Notes: generated by a model not told the origin, from the sequence alone. A DNA stretch of 64,000 nucleotides from Phymatolithon calcareum (GCA_977006965.1 OZ345363.1:2170001-2234000); one strand, 5' to 3'. Shown: positions 42,296-55,815, counted from the stretch's first letter. Made by a program: numbers and translations.

Positions 42296-42865
42296 CGATA
42301 CAAATTGCAGTTGTAAATCCTCATGACGATGCAAGGTTGATTCCAAGAGCCGTTACTTGGTAACTGTTGACACTTTTGGGTAGTACTCAAATAAGGTATT
42401 CTTCAGTGCAACTCAGGATTACTTGGAGAACAATGCTCAAAAACAAGTAACCTTTGAATCCAAAAGAGTATTCGTTACGGTAACCCAAAACATGTTCTAG
42501 ACTGATTTTAGGCAGTTCAATAATTGCTCTGCAGACCTATATAGAGAGCTACAGATTTCGATCCAAGCAAAAGAGCAGATACCACAACGATATCAAAATC
42601 CATTAACGTTGATTACACTTGCAGTTTGGCATCGATACCTTGCCATGAGCCAAGCTACATTGCAGTAGTGTAGTTTAATCAACATCTTGGGAGCTTCTAA
42701 GACGCTACTGACCTGAATTAAGTCTATATAATCGCGTATGTGAATCCCGCACGTACTGCGGCATACTACTAGGCGGTAACATCTGTGAGCCCTTCGCGAA
42801 ACGAAATTCAATTCTTGCTCATCCTCAAAATGGTAAATCGTACGGTTCGAATTCACTGATTCTCG
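42296..42865. other. No gene seen
   Basis: Nothing recognisable; short frames only. Confidence 0.4.
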
Positions 42866-44162
42866 GGATTGAGAAAGGGATATATGTTTATTTATTTAAA
42901 AGCTCACAAAGCTTCAATTTGAGTAACAGAGCAGCTTCTCGCTGTTTTCCATACTCATCTCTCTGCTATCCTTCTAATATCTCCTTAATCCGAATTTCTC
43001 TCCCTGTGAGAGCCCGAGTAAGTCTTTTGCATTCATATTCCGTTTCTTGGTCCATGTTCATAGACCGTAGTATACGTTGCAATACGATAAGCTCAATAAC
43101 AGCAGCAGTCCAAAGTACTTGGCCAGAATGGATTTTCTCCACAAAGGAACTCTGTTGAAAATGACTCTCAGGCATCTCTACCGCGCAGTTCTGTCCCTTA
43201 TATATAGGACTCCTGGAACGTCGTTCGGTACGCCGATCGAGATTTTAACTGTCCGGCCCTCTGCTTCCAACGACCATACTTTGACTGTTGCTTGTAGGCG
43301 TCGCTTTTTTGACACTATACCCTCTTCCGCTCCTTTCAGAGCTTCTTTAAACTGTTCTTCTACCCATGTCCTTTGATACGTCTTCCAGATCATCTTCTCT
43401 TCCCTGGTATTCTTCTGAAAGCTCCAGTAACTTCCTCCGTCTTACCAAGCCTAAGGATAACCTTTCAGCCTGGTGCATTCTCCTCATCTGTGGGCTGGCG
43501 AGACGGCAGAGCACTCGCATCCTCTTTTCGATACTGGGCATATTTTCCGAAAACGTATCTGTAGAAAAGACGTTTTGCTTCTTCATTCGCCGATAGTTGT
43601 CGTTGCGTGATCGGGGTAAGGTGAATGGCATATTCCCATTTGGGGAGAATCAACGACTTGAAAATCCTGATGCACGTGGCTGGTTGGAGTCTGCTGACGT
43701 TCAAGCCAATTTGGCGGAGTTTTTGTACGCATCCAATTGCATTCCGAACTCTTCAGATTGCTCTATCATCGGTGACTCCGTTGTTATTCATACTGCTCCC
43801 GAAGAGGGACACTCTCCAGGCCTGGTGCAGCTCTTTTCCTGCAAAGAAGAATTTCTTCTTTGAGAGACCTTTGTACTTAAGGACTTTTTGTTCCATTTCA
43901 TGTAGTTCTCGACTACCCACTTCGCAGTTATTTCCAATACTTTTTGCAATACTTTTGCATTCTTTGCCTGAAGAAGAACTTCATCCGCAAGTAGCTGCGC
44001 TGGATGGTCGGACACTTTTCCTGTCACCTGGGCGGCGGCTTCGGCGAACATATCCATGAATATGTTACATAGGCGCAGACTAAGAGGGAAGGCCTGCGGA
44101 ACACCTCGGTCGATAATGCACCGCGTTTTCGTTTCTTCTCCTGCCGACATGATCCACGGAAT
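42866..44162 (-). mobile_element. LINE family A, copy A3 (5'-truncated, decayed)
   Basis: Begins at about 44162 in the RT (MSAGEETKTRCIIDRGVPQA, motif B damaged to AFPLSLRLCNIFMDMF), with motif C reading LLADEVLLQA. It continues through EYAIHLTPITQRQLSANEEA and RMRVLCRLASPQMRRMHQAE to the C-terminal VIELIVLQRIL and ECKRLTRALTGREIRIKEIL. Several frameshifts are present. The 3' tail has TTATTTATTTAAAAGCTCAC near the end. Confidence 0.82.
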
Positions 44163-45884
44163 AAACTGATATAGCGACTGACCTTTCCTGAGTCACTTCC
44201 AAGCCGAAATGCAGGAGCAAAGAAACAATTTTGGTCAATTGCTCACGCCGGTACACATCTGCGCCGAGGAAATCAAGATTGAGCTGGGACACGCTCGGCG
44301 TGGTCGGGTTCATGTATCACTGGCTAGCGGGAGCGGAAGCGCTGGGCCATATCGGCCGCTGTTCCCGATCCGATCAGCTCCTCGGTCTGGAATCTCTAAC
44401 ATGCCATTTCCTTTGTGTTTACGACCGACCTTGCATACCACGAGTTTCGAAGATCATCTTCGGTCGAGGAGATTGCCTCCGATTCTTCTGTCAACTTGTG
44501 TAGTAGTATGGTTTTCTTTGTTCCCGCGTTTTGTTGTTTTTCAAATTCATTGTATTCATGGCAATTGCCGAGCGCTAATTGCCTTAGCCTAGATTCCGGC
44601 CGACGCCGCTAATGCAGAGCTTTCCTTCAGCAGCTGGATCTGCGATGGCTCAAATAAGACCTTGAGTGCACCTGATCATGCGGGGAGGGGGTAACCAATC
44701 TAGTGCCCAATTTGTCGCTGGCGAGACGTGCGCGGACGCGAGTCCAGGTGGGATTACGAAAGTCAATTACAAATACCGCTCGTTAAGCAAAGCTAGCACC
44801 CTATCATTGCGGAAAGGATCGGCGTAAACCACGACATGGACTAACGTATCGCGGAAGATGACAATTTTCTTCCGCAGAAGGCGCAAAAACCGTTGGAAAA
44901 GTTGTCATTGAGCCACTATATCCAACGCGCAGAGTGTGAACGTTGCTTTCTCGAACCATATTATAATCGATGACTTCTCGAACAGGAACATCATCGTCAT
45001 CGTTCGAGATAGTATTTTCTTCGTCGGAAGTAGAAATACAATTTAACTCCACTTCTATATGGTCTGAAAATTTCGAGAGAACCTTGTATTGCCTCATGGA
45101 ATGCAGAAAGAAGTTGCGTCTCCCTCTTCAAAGACAAGCCAAACAACTAAAGTAAATCAGCAGATGATATCCTTAGATTTGGTTCTGGAAAATCGGTGAT
45201 CCATTCGGATAATATAAAGTCTTCTCCTGCCGCTTTCCATTCGTAATAATTGAATAAATTTTCTAAATGGCCAGAAAATATCGGAAATTTTGAAAGTAAA
45301 CACCCCTAGCCACATTTACTACTCATCCGTTACGTAGAGGACTCCATACGACAGTAATATTTACTGTGCACGTTACTATCTCTGCTTTAGGTCCTCGACG
45401 TAAGTAACCCCTACGTCGTCGCAGGCGTTGAGGTCGCTGATCATGGACTGAGACGCCTTGTTGACCTGTTTTTGCTCCAATAATATTTTGGATATTGAGC
45501 ATACCGCATATCAGCGAGAAGTGGCCGGTATGTCCACACGATGAGCAGTGACGAGCCTCATTTCGGACAGCGCCTAGGTCTTCTTCTGCTTTCCTCCGGG
45601 CTTAGGCTGCACGAGGGATCTCCAGTTTCGCACGCAACAGATGCACCAAAAAGAACAGACCCGGCCAAGGTGTCGGATCTCGTGTTGTCCCACAACGTAA
45701 CACGCACGAGGTGCGCGCGACACAAGCTTTGAAAGAACCTGGGCTCAGCGGTGCGGTGTTCTACGCCACTATCATACTTCTTCCTACCCTAGACCTAGGT
45801 CTAATAAATCTTACATTACAGAAATGCTTTAAAAATAGCATTACATTGATTACAGTACCGTAGTCTCCGATATATAATTAAGGG
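44163..45884. other. Unassigned; one acidic ORF fragment
   Basis: The minus frame 45097-44804 encodes an acidic stretch (STSDEENTISNDDDDVPVRE) without a known domain. The minus frame at 44313-44080 and the region up to 44620 show weak coding character with stops. No match elsewhere in the window. Confidence 0.35.
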
Positions 45885-47098
45885 CTATGTCCCCATCTTT
45901 GAAGCGTTCTCAATGGCCCAGATGATGCTCATAAACTGCATGAAAATTTTAATTGTGTCGTTTGCACCGACGGGACTGTATCCAGTTTCAAGAAAATGTG
46001 TAGATACAAGTGAAATATTTTCAAATATGAAGTCAGCAAAAGTTTCCAATATTCGGCTCTAATCAATCATTACAGAAAAATGCTTACTGCGTTTCCTTCG
46101 AACAGTTTCAGCTTCTCGTCGGAGCGCAACGTGATCTTTATTAAATTTTCCTCATGTTCTTTTTCCGATTTTAAAAAAGGGTTTAAGTCTCGCGGCGCGA
46201 ACTTTTTTGCTACCTAGACGTTCGATTTAACAAAAGTTAAAGTATTTTTGTGGTACTCTACAGCGATCAAAAGTTTTGATCAAGTCAATAAGAAATTAAA
46301 CTAGTCCTTTTCGAAATAATTATCCATCTTTGTACGCGATTCTTTTTCAAGATCAGAAGTACGAAAAGTGGTCTACACTCCTTATTTCATCTCTTTTCTT
46401 AGATTTTTTGGTTTTTGCGTATCCTACGTTCTTGAATCTCTACAACAGTTTTCATAATGCGAAGAATGGATCGAAACTGCGTGTTTAAGTGTCGGGTTAT
46501 TAATCGCACAAGTTGGCTCACTGTTTGTGGTCGGCTTGTTCCCTGGCGAAAAGCCGAGGGCGGCGCGAAGCGCCGACCTTTATAGAAAAAACAGTGGATC
46601 AAAAGGTGACTTAGCAGTATGAGAATTGGATCAATGGAAGAATCTGGAAGCCGCTTCGCGGCTTCCTAGTCCGCCGCAGGCGCCGCCAATGTGCTTACAT
46701 TGTAAGCACATGTAATCTGTGTAAGCACCTGTAAGCTGTAAGCAGCGGTTCTAGGGTTTGCCCTTAGTTATCCTTCATGGTGTAAGTACGCATCGAACCT
46801 ATGGTACTGTAAAGACTGTAATGCTATCTGTAATGGATTGCTGTAAATGCAAGCTGTAATAACAATTTGAAGAGAGCTATTTGTATAGGAGTATGATAGT
46901 GGCGTTGGACGACACATTATGGAGCTGTCCCGATTCTAGAACGAATCCTGTGCTGAGAATTTCTAGACAAAGTTTCCACGGCGCGAGGACGTTTTCCTTG
47001 TCCAACTATGTATTGCCGTAACAGAAAGTGTCCAATGAGCGTCTCGGATTTCCAAGCTCATAAAAAAAGGGAAAATCTAAGATGGGGGTGTAGGTCCT
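45885..47098 (+). repeat. Repeat G2, copy 2, interrupted by solo LTR E2
   Basis: Colinear with 5991-6835. The LTR insertion point corresponds to GCGCGTTTAAGGAGCTGTC in copy 1 (near 6610), which serves as the empty site. Confidence 0.65.
46490..46916. repeat. Solo LTR E2
   Basis: 427 bp, TGTCGGG...CGACACA ends, flanked by TTAAG/TTATG (4 of 5 identical). It matches E1 at 31716-32139 end to end. Copy 1 of repeat G2 lacks it. Confidence 0.75.
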
Positions 47099-47104
47099 TA
47101 AGAT

Positions 47105-47330
47105 CACGAAGGCAAATCCTAGAACCATGTTTACATCTATGAGCACTTTAAACAGTAATATATTGATTACAGATTACATACGCTTACGATATAAGCACAG
47201 GGGATCGCGCCTGTGGCGTGCTAGCGAAGTCTCGAAGCAGCTTCAAGAAACTTGAATTGATCAATTTGTTATATTGCCAAGTCATCGTTTGATCCATATC
47301 TTTTTCAAAAAAGATCACCACTTCGCAACG
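47105..47330 (-). repeat. Diverged E-type LTR fragment E3
   Basis: On the minus strand, words in the order GGATCAAACGATGACTTGGC, GAAGCTGCTTCGAGACTTC, CTTATATCGTAAGCGTATGT and GGTTCTAGGATTTG parallel those of E1 and E2, but with many differences. It lies just beyond repeat G2 copy 2. Confidence 0.5.
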
Positions 47331-49600
47331 GTCTTGACTTAAGGCCAGGGAGAAAGCTGACAACCGGAGTGCCGTCATATGTGATTAAGAACCTCACACG
47401 CGGGCATTAAAAATAGTCATGCATATCGTGATGTACTGCGGTTGGTAGTCTGAACAATACGCCTACTAGCCATAGAGCAGCTCACAGCGGTCAATGAGCA
47501 ATTAGTGATGTGGTTCTTAGAGGGAACGTAAACGTGCGAAGCGTCTGACATCCTACGTTGTGGGTTTCCGCGACCGGCTTTCATGAGCTCCAGCGCCTCT
47601 GAGCAGACAAACATGCCATTGTCCACGGGCCTGTTGAACCAATCTGCTGGGGTGCCAAACGTCGCATACATGTGATGAATCTATTTTCAACACCCGTGCA
47701 CATGTCATGCACCAAAAAATACCCTTGTTTCTCTCCGTTAGTGCATTATCGGACCTTCCCCAAAATGCGCCGTTGTTAGCCCTTCTCAACTGCTTCGATT
47801 TTCCCTCAGCACTCTATACTTCCCGTGTGTTACTGTCACATTTCTCTGAGAGAAACAAGTCAAACTATCAATTCTTCCATCACGATAATCTCAAAACAGT
47901 GCTTGGGGTTTCTCGAGTTGTATATTCCCTTCGATTGAAATCTGCAACTCGGGTCTCAACGGCCAGGCGACACGCGCTTCTTTGTCCTTGGATGATTTGT
48001 TCACCGACCATCGAGCGTCTCCGGCGCCCTCGAAAGGCCGAAGTTTCACAGCCAAGATATTGTCTATAGTATCACCTTCCTCTCTTGCAATTTTAAAAGG
48101 GGAACTACCGTGGTAATTTTCGTTCTATTCATTGTAACTGCGTTCTGTGTTTTCTAATTCCTTTGTCGTTAGCGCTTCGTCAGCCAGTTAGAGGTTCTAT
48201 CGGTACCATTAACTTAAGTGGGCACACGTTCTCACTCTCGAGCGGATGGCATGTAAATTGCTTCTTGTACGTTCCTTGCAGCATTTTTTCTCCGGTTTGA
48301 CATCGCGTCGCTCCATATACAGAACTCTAGATAGTATGAGAGGCGGGCACTCTTTTCTGAAAATATTATCATCTTCACGAGCACCTACATTTTGGCCGGG
48401 GTGTCTGGCGCTGTGCAAGTCAGCCTCAGACTTCATCGGGGTGTGGCGAACCGGAAGGGTGCTCAGTCTAGGCCGAGCGGGAGGGACCAGTTGGACAGCT
48501 CGACTGGGTGAGGTGAGAACGAAGTTCCAGGTCGTTCGGGCAGACAGGGCAGACGGCGTTGGTTTGGCAAGCTGATTTGGCGTAAGCGCGTCAGGTGCGA
48601 GGCCCTGATGTTCTTGCACTTCATGGTGGATTTCGTTACGATAATCGCTGCGTGTGTCCTTGAATGACCGCTAGTACCACTCTCCCTTGCGCATAAGCGT
48701 GGGAACCTCTGGCGTATCATATTTTGTGTCTATGCTTTCGCGGTTCTCGCTCCTTGCTTCAGCCCGCTCAGTACTCATGCGTATTTCAGGTCCGCCTCAG
48801 AAATGATTGCAGTTCCGACCTTAGGCTCGAACAGCTCTGCACCGGCTGCGACCTTGCAGTTTCAAAATTTCCGGGGTATGGAGTTTAGAGGAACGGAATT
48901 TCTGTCGAAAAGCCACGAATATTGACTTACATTCGGAAATACTAGTCTTTTCGCTGTTTCCATCATGCAGTGACAGGGTAATCTTTGGCGCTATTGTATG
49001 TCTTTGTGAGTGCCTCGGTGTGAAATCCAGATGAACATCTCGCTCTTTTATTCCAGATTATCTTTTCCGAGGTCTTCTTCGCCTGCAAAGTGTTAGGTTC
49101 AGGTTCAGGTACTGGGTGCGACTTTACCTTGTTCGAGTTGTCATGGTTCTGGGTCGCTTGTTTCTCGTCGCTCGTCTGCTTGGGAGGTATCACGGGTGTT
49201 TAACAGTAGGTGTCTTTCATTCTGTCGATTTCATTGCGAACTTCAAGGGTAGCTGCGGAGGGCTCGAACTTCGGGACATCTGCTCGTTTATTATACTTTG
49301 TGAAACTGTGTTTGATTTCATTATTTTCTCCTGGGATCGAGTTTTGTCAACGCCGATTTTTGGGAAGCTTATTCGTCTAAGTTTCCCCTTGGTAGTCCCC
49401 TGTGTTGTTACTCTCCACTTGACGCGCAGAATCTACGCTCTAGAGCGCCTCTTCTTTCTTGTCAGAGATCCGGTAGTACCGCTGCACTTTCTTCCTTTAT
49501 TGCGCAAAGATCTCTCACACTGAACGTAAGCTCCTAAATCTGTTCTGTAACAGCTTTTCATTTTTTAGAAATTTGAGTCTCTTCTAAGGTTTTGTTCTCT
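47331..49600. other. Unassigned; Pro/Ser-rich ORF relics on the minus strand
   Basis: Minus frames at 49193-48963 (Lys/Glu/Pro-rich) and 48619-48209 (Pro/Ser/Arg-rich, e.g. SPSRAVQLVPPARPRLSTLP) could be remnants of a LINE ORF1, but no defining motif is present. The minus frames at 47671-47417 and 47789-47553 (with FLVHDMCTGV-like words) are also unrecognised. Confidence 0.3.
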
Positions 49601-49639
49601 CTCTACCAGTAAACTAGCCTCTAGAGACGGAAGGCCGAC

Positions 49640-52600
49640 CACACCTTAAAAAAAGGTGCTCGGGATTTGCTTGCGACCAGAGTTACAAATTTTGCACGTT
49701 GGGTCGTACGACGTTGTGTCTCCATGCCTTAATACGGCCACCATGGGGGTACTCTCTCTAGTAAGCTCGTTTGAGATCACTTCTGCGAGTCTGTGAGCTT
49801 TGCTCCGCTCTCAGGGAAGTGAGTTTCGGCTCGTAGGGAATGCCTAATGATTTCTTGCGCTGCCTCGAGTATCAGAGGAACCTTTTGATGATCGAAGAGG
49901 CTTGAATTGCAAATACTGCTTTTCACCAATTCTCCACAGCATCATTTCTTAGAGTTCTGCGGTGAATTCCTTCAACTAAAATCTCCTTGGAAATCAGTTG
50001 CTCCATAAGGCCCTACAGTTTTCGTATCATTTCCCCATACATTCACGAGTGTCCGTTGATAGCATCGATACATTTCTTCCTGTCGGTGAACCATCACATA
50101 GTGTTTCCAGGTGCAAAAGACAGCTTCAGCGCTTCTTGGGATGCATGAACTGCGGCAAAACCCTTCTCGTCGTATGAAGATGCGACAGGTCCAGCGCGGA
50201 ACGCCAGTTCCTTCACCGCTTCATTTCCGCGAGTAAGAAAAGCCCCTGCATCCCCGATATTGTCCGAGACGTTTCTGTACAAGCAGAGAGTGTCTCCATC
50301 CTCATCGCAAAGAAGCTTACGCTGCTTCGAAGCTGTCGGGTTTGAGGCCTACGCATGTTCGTCACCGTCGATATGAAAGAATGATGTCTGGTGGTTTGCA
50401 GTGCCGAGTCATAAATTTGGACACCGCTACGTTCTGCTGATGGCGTTGATCGTGGACAATTTTATTCTTCGCATTGTACCAGCCTTCATCCCACTTAACC
50501 GGGAGTTTTCGCCTTCATGAAGGTCGCGCACGACTTTGGAGGGATTTCTCCAACGCCGCCGTCGTTCTATATTTCCAATACAGCTGACTGCGTGCCGTTC
50601 CGCTCGAGAAGATGAGCCTCAAGGGCTCACTTTTTCCCTTTATCGATCCTTTGCAGAGATAGAAGTCAGGAAGCTGTAGAACCTATTCTTCGAGAGGTCA
50701 TACCCAAGTTTTGGATGAAATACCTCTCACGGAAGCGCCACAATTCCTTTTAAGCTAGCTGCTGGGTGCTGGTCTCAAGCCACGATTGCGCTTGACGTTT
50801 TGCTTTCTTCACGCGAGAATTCATAATGCCTAGGAGAGGGTTGTCCGTAGGCATCCATAACGCTTTTTCCATCTCCTTGGCAGCCTCTTCCCTCCGAAAT
50901 CCTGAAGTGTCGTCATACCAGCTAAAAATCGAAGTTTCGAGATCTCTGTGGATTTCAAGAAGCCGGTAGCTACACAAGCAGCTTTTTTCCTTGCACTTTC
51001 CAAATGCTTGATGGAGATCTGAGCCCGGTGTAAAGCGTAAATTGCTACTCCGTATATTACTATTGCTTCACAGTAGCTGTTTCAGAATGACTCCTTTACA
51101 TATGACTCGGCACCCCAAGTTTTTGAGCTGAGAGCGCGCATGAAACAAATCTTTGACTTGAGCTTTCGGTTGGTTTTCGATCAATGGTTCTTGAAGTTTA
51201 AAGGTTGATCAAAGCGGATTCTAAGGAACTCGTAGGCGGCTACTGCCTCGATTTTTGCTCCTGAAATACTTACCTTTCTGTCAATAAGTTTAAACAAAAA
51301 TTATCCACTTCGAGCGAAACCGAGAACTTTGCATTTACGGGAATTGACTTCTATGCGCAATTCTTTGCAATATTCCGACAGGATTCCTTCTGCTTTGTTG
51401 AGCTTGTCAATAACCTCGTCCCAGCTTGTTCCGACTGCGTGGAAGCTGGTGTCGTCTCCAAACCTGAACTGCACGAGGCCCTCAAGAGTAACATCCAGGT
51501 TAGAAGTGTACAATTTCCAGAGACTGGGCGATAGTAGCTTCTTTGCGGAAGTCAGCTTCCGAGAACTCATGATCTGGCGATAGAGTTGTTCCATCGTCCT
51601 CGAGGACTCTTGTCTGCGAGATAAGAGCGCAGCTAGCCAGCACAGCATATTTGGGTCACATTGAAGGTCCGCCGGTTTTGCAAGCAACCCGGTATTACGA
51701 CGCGGTCGAAAGCGGCACTGAAGTCCACAAAAAGAGCTGCGAATTTCTGATGTCGGGAGAACGCATCAGTCGTACGTTGTAATATTGCCGCTATATGCTC
51801 CTGCGTGCTACGATATAGACGGAATTCGACTGGACTAGAGGTAGTTTGGATTCTGTCCACGCCGAAAATCGTAATCCAACATGCTGCTCAGCGACTAGAT
51901 GGACAGTTGAAGACGGAGATGTTGTTCGCAGAGTCGTTGAGTCGTTCGGCTTTAGAATACAAATCAACAGGCCTCTCTACAAGCGGCAGGAACTCTTCCT
52001 TCGCGCCAGCTCCACTTCAAAAAATCGCGTGCATGCTGAGCTGCTGTGGATGATAAGTTTTGAATAAAAGTAACGTCGACACCATCAAGACCCGTTTCTG
52101 TTTGGTCTGCATGGCTCGAATTGTCGCTGTGATCTCCCGCATGGAAAAAGGACTTGCTCGAGACAATTTATAGTGGTCTTTTCAAATACCACCGATATCC
52201 TTCACTAAGAAAGTTCGATCAGGAGTCCTACGACGATATCGATTCATGGCGATCTAGCGCTTAATGATATTCACAGCGAATGACTGGTCGTATTTACGGC
52301 AATCGGTGACAATTGTTGCTGTTCTCCAGCGCTTACCCTTGCTGGGTTCAAGTAGCCTCCAGCTCTTTTTGTCGGAAACATGATCCTTCCAGCACTTTCG
52401 ATTGGCGGCCGTAATGACAAAGTCGGTGTTCCTTCGAAACTCAGATAGTACTGAAAACGCTTCCGGTGTTGTGATAGAAGTGTAGGCCTCTGACGCTTCT
52501 TGCTATACTTTAACGGCTGTGGCAGCGGCATCATTCCACAATACTTTACAATACCTCGTGGAATCGCATGATCTGCTGCAGAAAGAATGGTCAAAACGAC

Positions 52601-53110
52601 GTGAAAGTTTTCTTCGTGAGCTAGCAGTACGTCGTCAACCTTGGGAGCGAATTCGTCTCATTCTGACTTTTTCAATGACCAGTGAACACACCCAAAGCGT
52701 TTAGGCGACTGCGTAAGCGGTACAACCGTCGTGAAGCATGGGAGCTGGTCACTCAAAATGGTTGGGAAAACTTTCCGTTGGCATTCTATAGCCATTTTTG
52801 CTGGGAAAGCCGCTATGTCGACTACAGATGGCCCAGTTGGCGAATGTAAGGTTGGCGTCCCGTCATTAAGCACGATACGGTCGTTAGTTTTCAGATATTC
52901 CTCCAGGTGTCTAGATGACGCTGGATCGTTGCGGTCCATATCCCACCATCAGTGGGTGCTGAAGTCTCAGAAGAAAAGTGAGCCTTGTCGCATCGCTCGC
53001 CAATCGAAGCGTGCCGTGGAGTCTGAGGAAATGTAGAAGTGGGATATATGTATGGACAGTCCATCGTCGAGCCGTACGTAAAATTCCACCACTTTAGACT
53101 TGTATCCAAG
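49640..53110 (-). mobile_element. LINE family H with RNase H domain, heavily decayed
   Basis: In order on the minus strand: the C-terminal part of an endonuclease (NDGTPTLHSPTGPSVVDIAA, then SDQLPC at the SDH-x-P site), a linker with LSAADHAIPRG, RT block FRLYRSTQEHIAAIL with FVDFSAAFDRV (motif A), LSPSLWKLYTSNLD (motif B region), QFRFGDDTSFHAVG (motif C, GDD in place of ADD), an RNase H segment (NVSDNIGDAGAFLTRGNEAVKELAFRAG, described here by its parts DAGAFLT and EGFAAVHA), and a C-terminal CKIC zinc-binding motif near 49710. Frameshifts and stops occur throughout. It is unlike families A and D, which lack RNase H. Confidence 0.75.
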
Positions 53111-54368
53111 CTATGTGCCTCTGTTTGTTACTGTTAGCCAAAACGCGCATAGATGATGACGCCTCCTCCGCGAGAATATACGCCCTTCCTGTCTGCTCGG
53201 TTAACCAGGTAGTGGACGGACTGTATCAGGACACCGGACTGTTGATAGAGTTGGCACCAGAACGGTAGAGGAAATTTGCATTGAGATATCGGTCAAAGTA
53301 CTCAAATTCGTGAACAATCAGGGGCTGTTTTAAAAAATCCCCAGGGACAAACTTAAGTTAGCGTTTTTCTGCAATAAAAGAAAGAAAAAATCTAGTATCC
53401 ACGAAATTTATTCAACATGCGTCAAAGAGTACAAAGTAATCCTAGATCACGAGAGCAAGCTCCATGCACAGTAACTTCATCAGGGAAATACGGGAGTAAG
53501 GAAGTCTTACTACTCAGGCAAAAACTTGGGCTCACTGGGACATACTGTTGTCAATTCCCGTAGCATACGAAACCGCAGCTAGAAAATTATTGAAATATGC
53601 TTCCATCATTCCTTCGGAGGTAGCTCCTGAGGCGTCTCAGGACGAAAAAGATGCAGAAGCAGGATCTAGGCTTCGTTTCAGTCAGCACCAGTTCGGTACA
53701 GCTAAGAACAGCACGCTTTTGACTTTACACATACTGCGCATTGTCCACTGCCATCACTCTTTTGTTGCCTTTGTTCCACGCTGGCTTCCCAATACGTCAC
53801 AGCCATTGTCCTCACCACGGTGAGACGGCGCGTGCTCCTACAACAACGTCAACATCTTCAGTTCGCATCTGTATCTAGGGGAAGAATCGTATGAATCCAT
53901 TTTTCATATCTAGATATGCGCTCAAAGTCATTCTTGTGGTAATTTTCATTTAAACTCTCTCTGGCTTTTCAGTCTATGTGATAGAGCGCAGAATATGCAT
54001 CGAAGTAGAAGAGTGAACTCAATCAAGCAGCGGGTGCATTTTCCAACTTTTGCAAAAAGCTTCGAATCAATGTCAACGCAACAAAATGCAAAGTGTTACC
54101 GTTTGCGGCTGACGGGAGTTGTCCCAAAATATACTCAGCTGTTCAGTAACTATCAATAGTGAAGCCATCAAATCAGTGAACGACTACAACTTTCGCGCGG
54201 TACACTGCGACGACTGGCTGAGCTTCAAGAAACACTGCCAAGAAGTGGCGTAGAAAGTCAAGGTTAAGACCGGATTCATGCGTGCGCTCGACAGAACGAG
54301 TTCGGGAGCGGACGAGGCCACAATGGAGGCTTTCCGCAAAAAACTACTGCGAGCCGATAGCCCTCTAG
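53111..54368. other. No gene seen
   Basis: A short stretch at 53292-53345 (AAGTACTCAAATTCGTGAAC) recurs at 55052-55105. TCTGCAATAAAAGAAAGAAA at about 53370 recurs in variant form near 25400 and 55660, possibly a dispersed 3' tail. Nothing else is supported. Confidence 0.4.
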
Positions 54369-54612
54369 GGGTTATATGTTGAATTATTTTAAAAGCTCCC
54401 GAAACCTCAATTTGATTAACAGGGAAGCTTCTCTCTATTCCACATTCATCTCTCTACTAGCCTCCTAATATCTCCTTAATCCGAATTTCTCTCCCTGTGA
54501 GGGCTCGAGTGAGTCTTTCGCACTCATATTCTGTTTCTTGGTCCATCTTCATGCACCGCAGTGTGCGTTAGAGCACAACGAGCTCAACCGCAGCACCGGG
54601 CCCAAAGTACTT
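54369..54612 (-). mobile_element. LINE family A, 3' fragment A4
   Basis: The minus strand encodes the C-terminal AVELVVL-like segment and ECERLTRALTGREIRIKEIL-like residues, followed by the family tail (AGCTTTTAAAATAATTC then ATATAACCCC). 5'-truncated at about 54612. Confidence 0.72.
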
Positions 54613-55815
54613 CGATAAAACTGCCCTCTACGGTGCATCATCGTAACCGGTCCATGGGTTCGACACACACATTCGTCATTTGGGGGTTGCGCGAAATGAA
54701 GATACGCGTGTTCCCTTTGGCTTTTTGAAATCAACGAGGATTCTTAATCTACGCAGGCTGACCGGCATGCAGAATTGTGCGGCAACTTGGCGAAGGAGAC
54801 GCGGTTAGAGTCTTGGAGAAGACTATTCGTATTGATTCCGGAGCACATGTGGGAAATCCGTCTAACGACCGCACTAAACTCTGGAAACGGCTAACAGGTT
54901 CATGGCGCTACTCAAGCGACGATATCCTTGTCTCAAGAGGATCTCTTGCACGGCCAAGGACTTCCCTTTACACTCCTATCCAGAGGTACCGCACATCTAA
55001 GTGGATTTCATTTATCTACTTACCAATCTCAGCAAAGGCGGATGAGACCACTTGAAGTACTCAAATTCGTAAACAATAAGGAGTTGCTTGACAGCCCCAG
55101 ATCAGGGGTCGTATCGGACTGTGAGGGGACCGGCTTTTCGACCGGATTCCGAGTGAGAATTTCGGACAAAAAAAATTGTTGAGGGTTTTTTATATAAATT
55201 TGAGCACAAAATCCGGATTTGACCGGTTCTTCATACGTAGATTTCGACGGCGGACGAATTCGGGCGGATACAAACGACAATGAAACTGCCTGGACTGAGC
55301 ACTGGGTAGCATATTTCAAAACCATCTATTTGTCCGAAATCCGGAAACGTTTTTTGAGCCTGGTATGATAGTGGATTAAATGAGTTGCATAGAAACGTGA
55401 TACGATTTCGCATTGGATACAAAAGTTCAAATATATTCATTCTTTGAAACTGCTGCATGTAGACTGTAATATGGATCCATCGACCTCCGATATGATACGT
55501 CCCTTGTCTAGGAGATACTTTAGAAGGGCTCGGTATGAGCTATGAAACCCAGCCGCTCTTGGCCTACGGAGTGAAATTGGGGATTTCTTCGAGCTCCGGA
55601 CTCAGTCCGGTGCGAACCCTGCACCGGATGTTAACTTTAGTTAACGTCTTCTGCAGTAAAGAAAGAAAGGCGGATGAGGTTGAAAAGCGGTCTACAGCGG
55701 AAGGCTTCATCGCGGAATTGAGTAATTTTCTGAGACTTGTTTGTGAAAAGATTTGTTTTATATGCCAGTACTATAGTCGTCGCAGGTAAGGGGGGAAGAT
55801 TCCTTTCTTCAATCT
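54613..55815. other. Unassigned with repeat G1 copy 2
   Basis: Apart from the repeat at 55122-55296 nothing was identified. A CTCCGGACTCAGTCCGGTGC palindrome and GTTAACTTTAGTTAAC lie at 55594-55646. Confidence 0.4.
55122..55296 (+). repeat. Repeat G1, copy 2
   Basis: Nearly identical to 5805-5975 (GACCGGCTTTTCGACCGGAT to ACGACAATGAAACTGCC). Upstream and downstream sequences differ from copy 1. Confidence 0.7.

Noticed and set aside
55594-55646. Palindromes as an origin or terminator
   Set aside because: Two short inverted words without other support; not enough to assign a function.
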